64,000 bases of DNA from Chryseobacterium gwangjuense (GTDB lineage Bacteria > Bacteroidota > Bacteroidia > Flavobacteriales > Weeksellaceae): positions 1 through 64,000 of the forward strand of contig NZ_JAJTNP010000002.1 in assembly GCF_021311115.1 (NCBI RefSeq), given 5' to 3'. Each line of letters begins with the position of its first letter. The first letter of the stretch is position 1. Positions 61,604 to 64,000 of the stretch are shown piece after piece. The notes under the pieces were generated by a model that had not been told where the DNA came from, searched no databases, and saw only the letters and a program-made list of their open reading frames with translations. A program made the position numbers and the translations under genes.

Positions 61604-62241
61604 TGAAGAAGATAGCATTTGTAACCTTACTTATTTTATTAATAGATCAGATTTCAAAATTTTATGTAAAAACACATTTTGAATTAAATGACTTTAAAGA
61701 TGTTTTTCCTGGATTCAAAATAACCTTTGTAGAAAACCCGGGAATGGCTTACGGTTTTCATTTTGGAGGAATTATCGGTAAATATTTTCTGGTTATTGTA
61801 AGAATTTGCCTGATTGGAGGAATGGTCTATTTATTCAAAAAATGGCTACAAAAAGGAGAATCCAATTATCTGCTGATTCCAATGGCAATGATTTTTGCAG
61901 GCGCCATCGGAAATTTAATTGACGGAATGTTCTATGGAATGATTTTCGACAGCGGTACTGTTTTCGACGAAAGTACAGGAAGATGGATTGGTTATGGCGG
62001 AGTTTCTAAATTTGTTCCTTTCGGACATGGGTATTCAACTTTCATGAAAGGTTGTGTGGTAGATATGCTTCATTTTCCTTTAGTAGACTGGAATGTTCCT
62101 GAAAGCTGGCCATTGATCGGAGGAAAACATATTGAATTCTTTAAATACATTTTCAATGTTGCAGATTCAGCGATTACAGTAGGAGCAGCTTTGTTATTAA
62201 TTTTCAGAAAAAAGGCGTTTCCGAATGGTTTAGAATTTTAG
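61603..62241 (+). CDS. lspA: Lipoprotein signal peptidase (signal peptidase II)
   Basis: 212 residues, about 45 longer than E. coli LspA because of an insertion between the last two motifs. Four hydrophobic helices, LLIDQISKFYVK (first catalytic motif region), VENPGMAYG, GNLIDGMFYG with the catalytic Asp, and FNVADSAITVGA with the second Asp. Aspartyl protease that cleaves lipoprotein signals; it supports the many lipoproteins in the window. Confidence 0.95.
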   Translation: MKKIAFVTLLILLIDQISKFYVKTHFELNDFKDVFPGFKITFVENPGMAYGFHFGGIIGKYFLVIVRICLIGGMVYLFKKWLQKGESNYLLIPMAMIFAGAIGNLIDGMFYGMIFDSGTVFDESTGRWIGYGGVSKFVPFGHGYSTFMKGCVVDMLHFPLVDWNVPESWPLIGGKHIEFFKYIFNVADSAITVGAALLLIFRKKAFPNGLEF

Positions 62242-62256
62242 AACCGAATACACTCA

Positions 62257-62901
62257 ATGAAAAAAATTATTAAAACAATATTTAAATCTTTCCTGCTTCT
62301 TCTTGTCGCAGGAATTATTTTTATCGCCTGGGCGAATTACAGCATCAAAAAAGACAGCGCCACCTTTGTTTCCTACGCCATTGCAGATATTCCACAGACC
62401 AAAACAGCCCTTCTTTTGGGAACCGGAAAAAATCTAAGCAACGGAATGCCCAATGCTTATTTCTACAACAGAATACAGGCAACCGCAGATCTATACAAAA
62501 GCGGAAAAATACAATATATCATTGTAAGTGGCGACAACGGCACAAAAGATTATAACGAACCGGAAGATATGCAAATGGAGCTTATTAAAAACGGGGTTCC
62601 TCAGGACAGAATCATTTTGGATCATGCAGGTTTCAGAACACTGGATTCTGTAGTGAGAGCGAAGGAAATTTTTGGACAAACCAATTTGATTATTGTTTCG
62701 CAAAAGTTTCATAATGAAAGAGCTGTTTTCTTGGCTCAACAAAACGGAATCAAAGCTTTTGGATATAACGCCGCAGATGTCAACAAATATGCAGGTTTTA
62801 AAACCAATATACGGGAATATTTCGCTAAAGCTAAAGCTTATTGGGATTTGATTTTAGGGGTTCAACCTAAATTTGGAGGAGAGAAAATTTTGATTCCTTA
62901 A
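62257..62901 (+). CDS. SanA/YdcF-family membrane protein (DUF218)
   Basis: 214 residues with one N-terminal membrane helix (about 8-27) and a DUF218 domain: TALLLGTGKNLSNGMPNAYF (about 49-68), IIVSGDNGTKDYNEPEDM (about 88-105), DHAGFRTLDSVVRAKEIF (about 121-138) and IVSQKFHNERAVFLA. Homologues such as E. coli SanA are linked to envelope barrier function. It is 15 bases after lspA, so probably in the same operon. Confidence 0.85.
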   Translation: MKKIIKTIFKSFLLLLVAGIIFIAWANYSIKKDSATFVSYAIADIPQTKTALLLGTGKNLSNGMPNAYFYNRIQATADLYKSGKIQYIIVSGDNGTKDYNEPEDMQMELIKNGVPQDRIILDHAGFRTLDSVVRAKEIFGQTNLIIVSQKFHNERAVFLAQQNGIKAFGYNAADVNKYAGFKTNIREYFAKAKAYWDLILGVQPKFGGEKILIP

Positions 62902-63186
62902 TTTCATATAGACTTTTTCAACGCAAAGTTTTAATTTAACTAATTAAAAACTTTAAGTAAGCAAAGATTGATCAACAAGTTGATTTGATGAAGCTATGTT
63001 TCAAGCTTAGTGTAACAAATTGAGTTGTCCTTGTTTTCTAAAAAGAATGAGCTGAAAAATAAAGCCGTTGCATTTAAATTAACCCTTAAATAAGGATAAA
63101 ACACAATCATCTATTAAAATCCGTGGAATCTGCTGGAGAAATCCCTAAATTTGCAATTCATTAATTTTTAAAATAAATTTTAAACA

Positions 63187-64000
63187 ATGTCAAGAATTCT
63201 TACCGGCATTCAAGCCACCGGAACACCACACCTTGGAAACTTGTTGGGTGCAATTATTCCTGCAATTGAACTATCAAAACAGGAAGGAAACGAATCATTT
63301 TTATTTATCGCCAATCTGCATTCATTAACGCAGATTAAAGATGCAAAAGTACTTAAACAGAATACCTACGAGATTGCTGCGGCTTGGCTTGCTTGTGGAT
63401 TAGATACTGAAAAAACATTTTTTTACAGACAGAGTGATATCCCTGAGACCTGTGAACTTTCTTGGCATTTATCATGTTTTTTTCCTTATCAGAGATTAAC
63501 GTTAGCACATTCATTTAAAGATAAGGCAGACCGACTTCAGGATGTAAATGCAGGTTTGTTTACCTACCCGGTTTTAATGGCTGCAGATATTTTATTGTAT
63601 GATGCGGAGATTGTACCTGTAGGGAAAGACCAGCTTCAACACTTGGAAATTGCCCGTGATGTCGCTTCAAGATTCAATAATCAGATGGGAGAAGTTTTTG
63701 TTCTGCCTCAATCTGAGCTTCAGGAAGACACCAAATATGTTCCCGGAACAGACGGGCGCAAAATGTCTAAATCGATGGGAAATATCATCAATATTTTCTT
63801 ACCTGAAAAAGAACTGAAAAAGCAGGTCATGAGCATTGAATCAGATTCTAAATCATTGGAAGAACCTAAAGATCCTGAAACTGACAAAACATTTGCGATC
63901 TATCAACTGATTGCAACACCAGAACAAACTGAAGAGCTAAGAGCAAAATATTTAGCAGGAAACTTCGGTTACGGTCACGCTAAAAAAGAATTGTTGGATT
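63187..64000 (+). CDS. trpS: Tryptophanyl-tRNA synthetase (5' part, runs off the window)
   Basis: First about 271 residues. Class I features: ILTGIQATGTPHLGNLLGAI with the HIGH-like HLGN (about 15-18), TYPVLMAADILLYDAEIVPVG, and KMSKS-type GRKMSKSMGN (about 195). It charges tRNA-Trp. The 285-base gap before it holds a -7 like TAAATTTG (63146-63153), about 34 bases from the start, without a good -33. The 3' end is outside the window. Confidence 0.95.
   Translation, partial: MSRILTGIQATGTPHLGNLLGAIIPAIELSKQEGNESFLFIANLHSLTQIKDAKVLKQNTYEIAAAWLACGLDTEKTFFYRQSDIPETCELSWHLSCFFPYQRLTLAHSFKDKADRLQDVNAGLFTYPVLMAADILLYDAEIVPVGKDQLQHLEIARDVASRFNNQMGEVFVLPQSELQEDTKYVPGTDGRKMSKSMGNIINIFLPEKELKKQVMSIESDSKSLEEPKDPETDKTFAIYQLIATPEQTEELRAKYLAGNFGYGHAKKELLD

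Noticed and set aside
1-64000. tRNA or rRNA genes
   Set aside because: I saw no cloverleaf or conserved rRNA segment in the gaps; rRNA is only suspected beyond the left edge.

Overview
The window looks like a chromosome segment of a flexirubin-pigmented Flavobacteriia, most likely Chryseobacterium or a close Weeksellaceae relative. The evidence is the AT-rich DNA, a type IX secretion C-terminal domain, Bacteroidetes-type promoters (TTG, about 19-21 bases, TAnnTTTG), a 1131-residue isoleucyl-tRNA synthetase, and a complete flexirubin (aryl polyene plus dialkylresorcinol) gene set. The genus is inferred from gene content, not from a database search.

Left part (1-24.6 kb), transcribed almost entirely leftwards. 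At the left edge two tandem strong promoters point out of the window, probably into an rRNA or other highly expressed operon. Then come rfbD, a hotdog thioesterase, two Skp/OmpH chaperones, bamA, uppS and a beta-barrel protein (outer-membrane assembly). They are followed by an exopolysaccharide group (Wzc-like tyrosine kinase, Wza-like export lipoprotein, WecA/MraY-like transferase, GT2). An arginase-fold protein with degenerate metal motifs, topA, a membrane protein, a large duplicated T9SS-secreted protein and two multi-pass membrane proteins (one EpsG-like) complete this part.

Middle part (24.8-57.0 kb) is the flexirubin-type cluster. A rightward operon-like run of about 22 genes (24837-45302) starts at a well-formed promoter. 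It holds the MMPL exporter/acyltransferase fusion, darA, darB, paired hotdog dehydratases, an XRE-like small protein, a BtrH-like acyltransferase, an ABC exporter, a thioesterase, ketosynthases, a Cys-less ketosynthase fragment, ACP, a ketosynthase/chain-length-factor pair, LolA, lipoproteins and a GT2-DUF2062 protein. A converging leftward run (53586-45369) holds tyrosine ammonia-lyase, FabG, ketosynthase, a second ACP, an LpxL-like acyltransferase, a CrtI-like oxidoreductase and a C45 acyltransferase. The two runs meet at a 24-bp-arm GC-rich palindrome. A halogenase-like flavoprotein is divergent from the lyase, and a phenylacetate-CoA-ligase-like enzyme lies beyond it. Proposed flow: tyrosine to 4-coumarate (lyase), activation (ligase) and loading on ACP, polyene extension (ketosynthase/CLF, FabG, dehydratases), DarA/DarB resorcinol synthesis, ester formation by one of several candidate acyltransferases, ring modification, and export to the outer membrane by MMPL, ABC and LolA-type proteins.

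Right part (57.2-64 kb) is rightward housekeeping: ileS, a DksA/TraR-like protein without its zinc ligands, two small proteins, lspA, a SanA/YdcF-like protein, and trpS running off the edge.

The most unusual signals are small repeats acting inside the cluster. One repeat is inserted in frame in a ketosynthase, another forms the N-terminus of the C45 protein, and related hairpins lie directly 3' of both ACP genes. The only gene-free stretch over 300 bases is 1-413, which holds the two promoters and a terminator.
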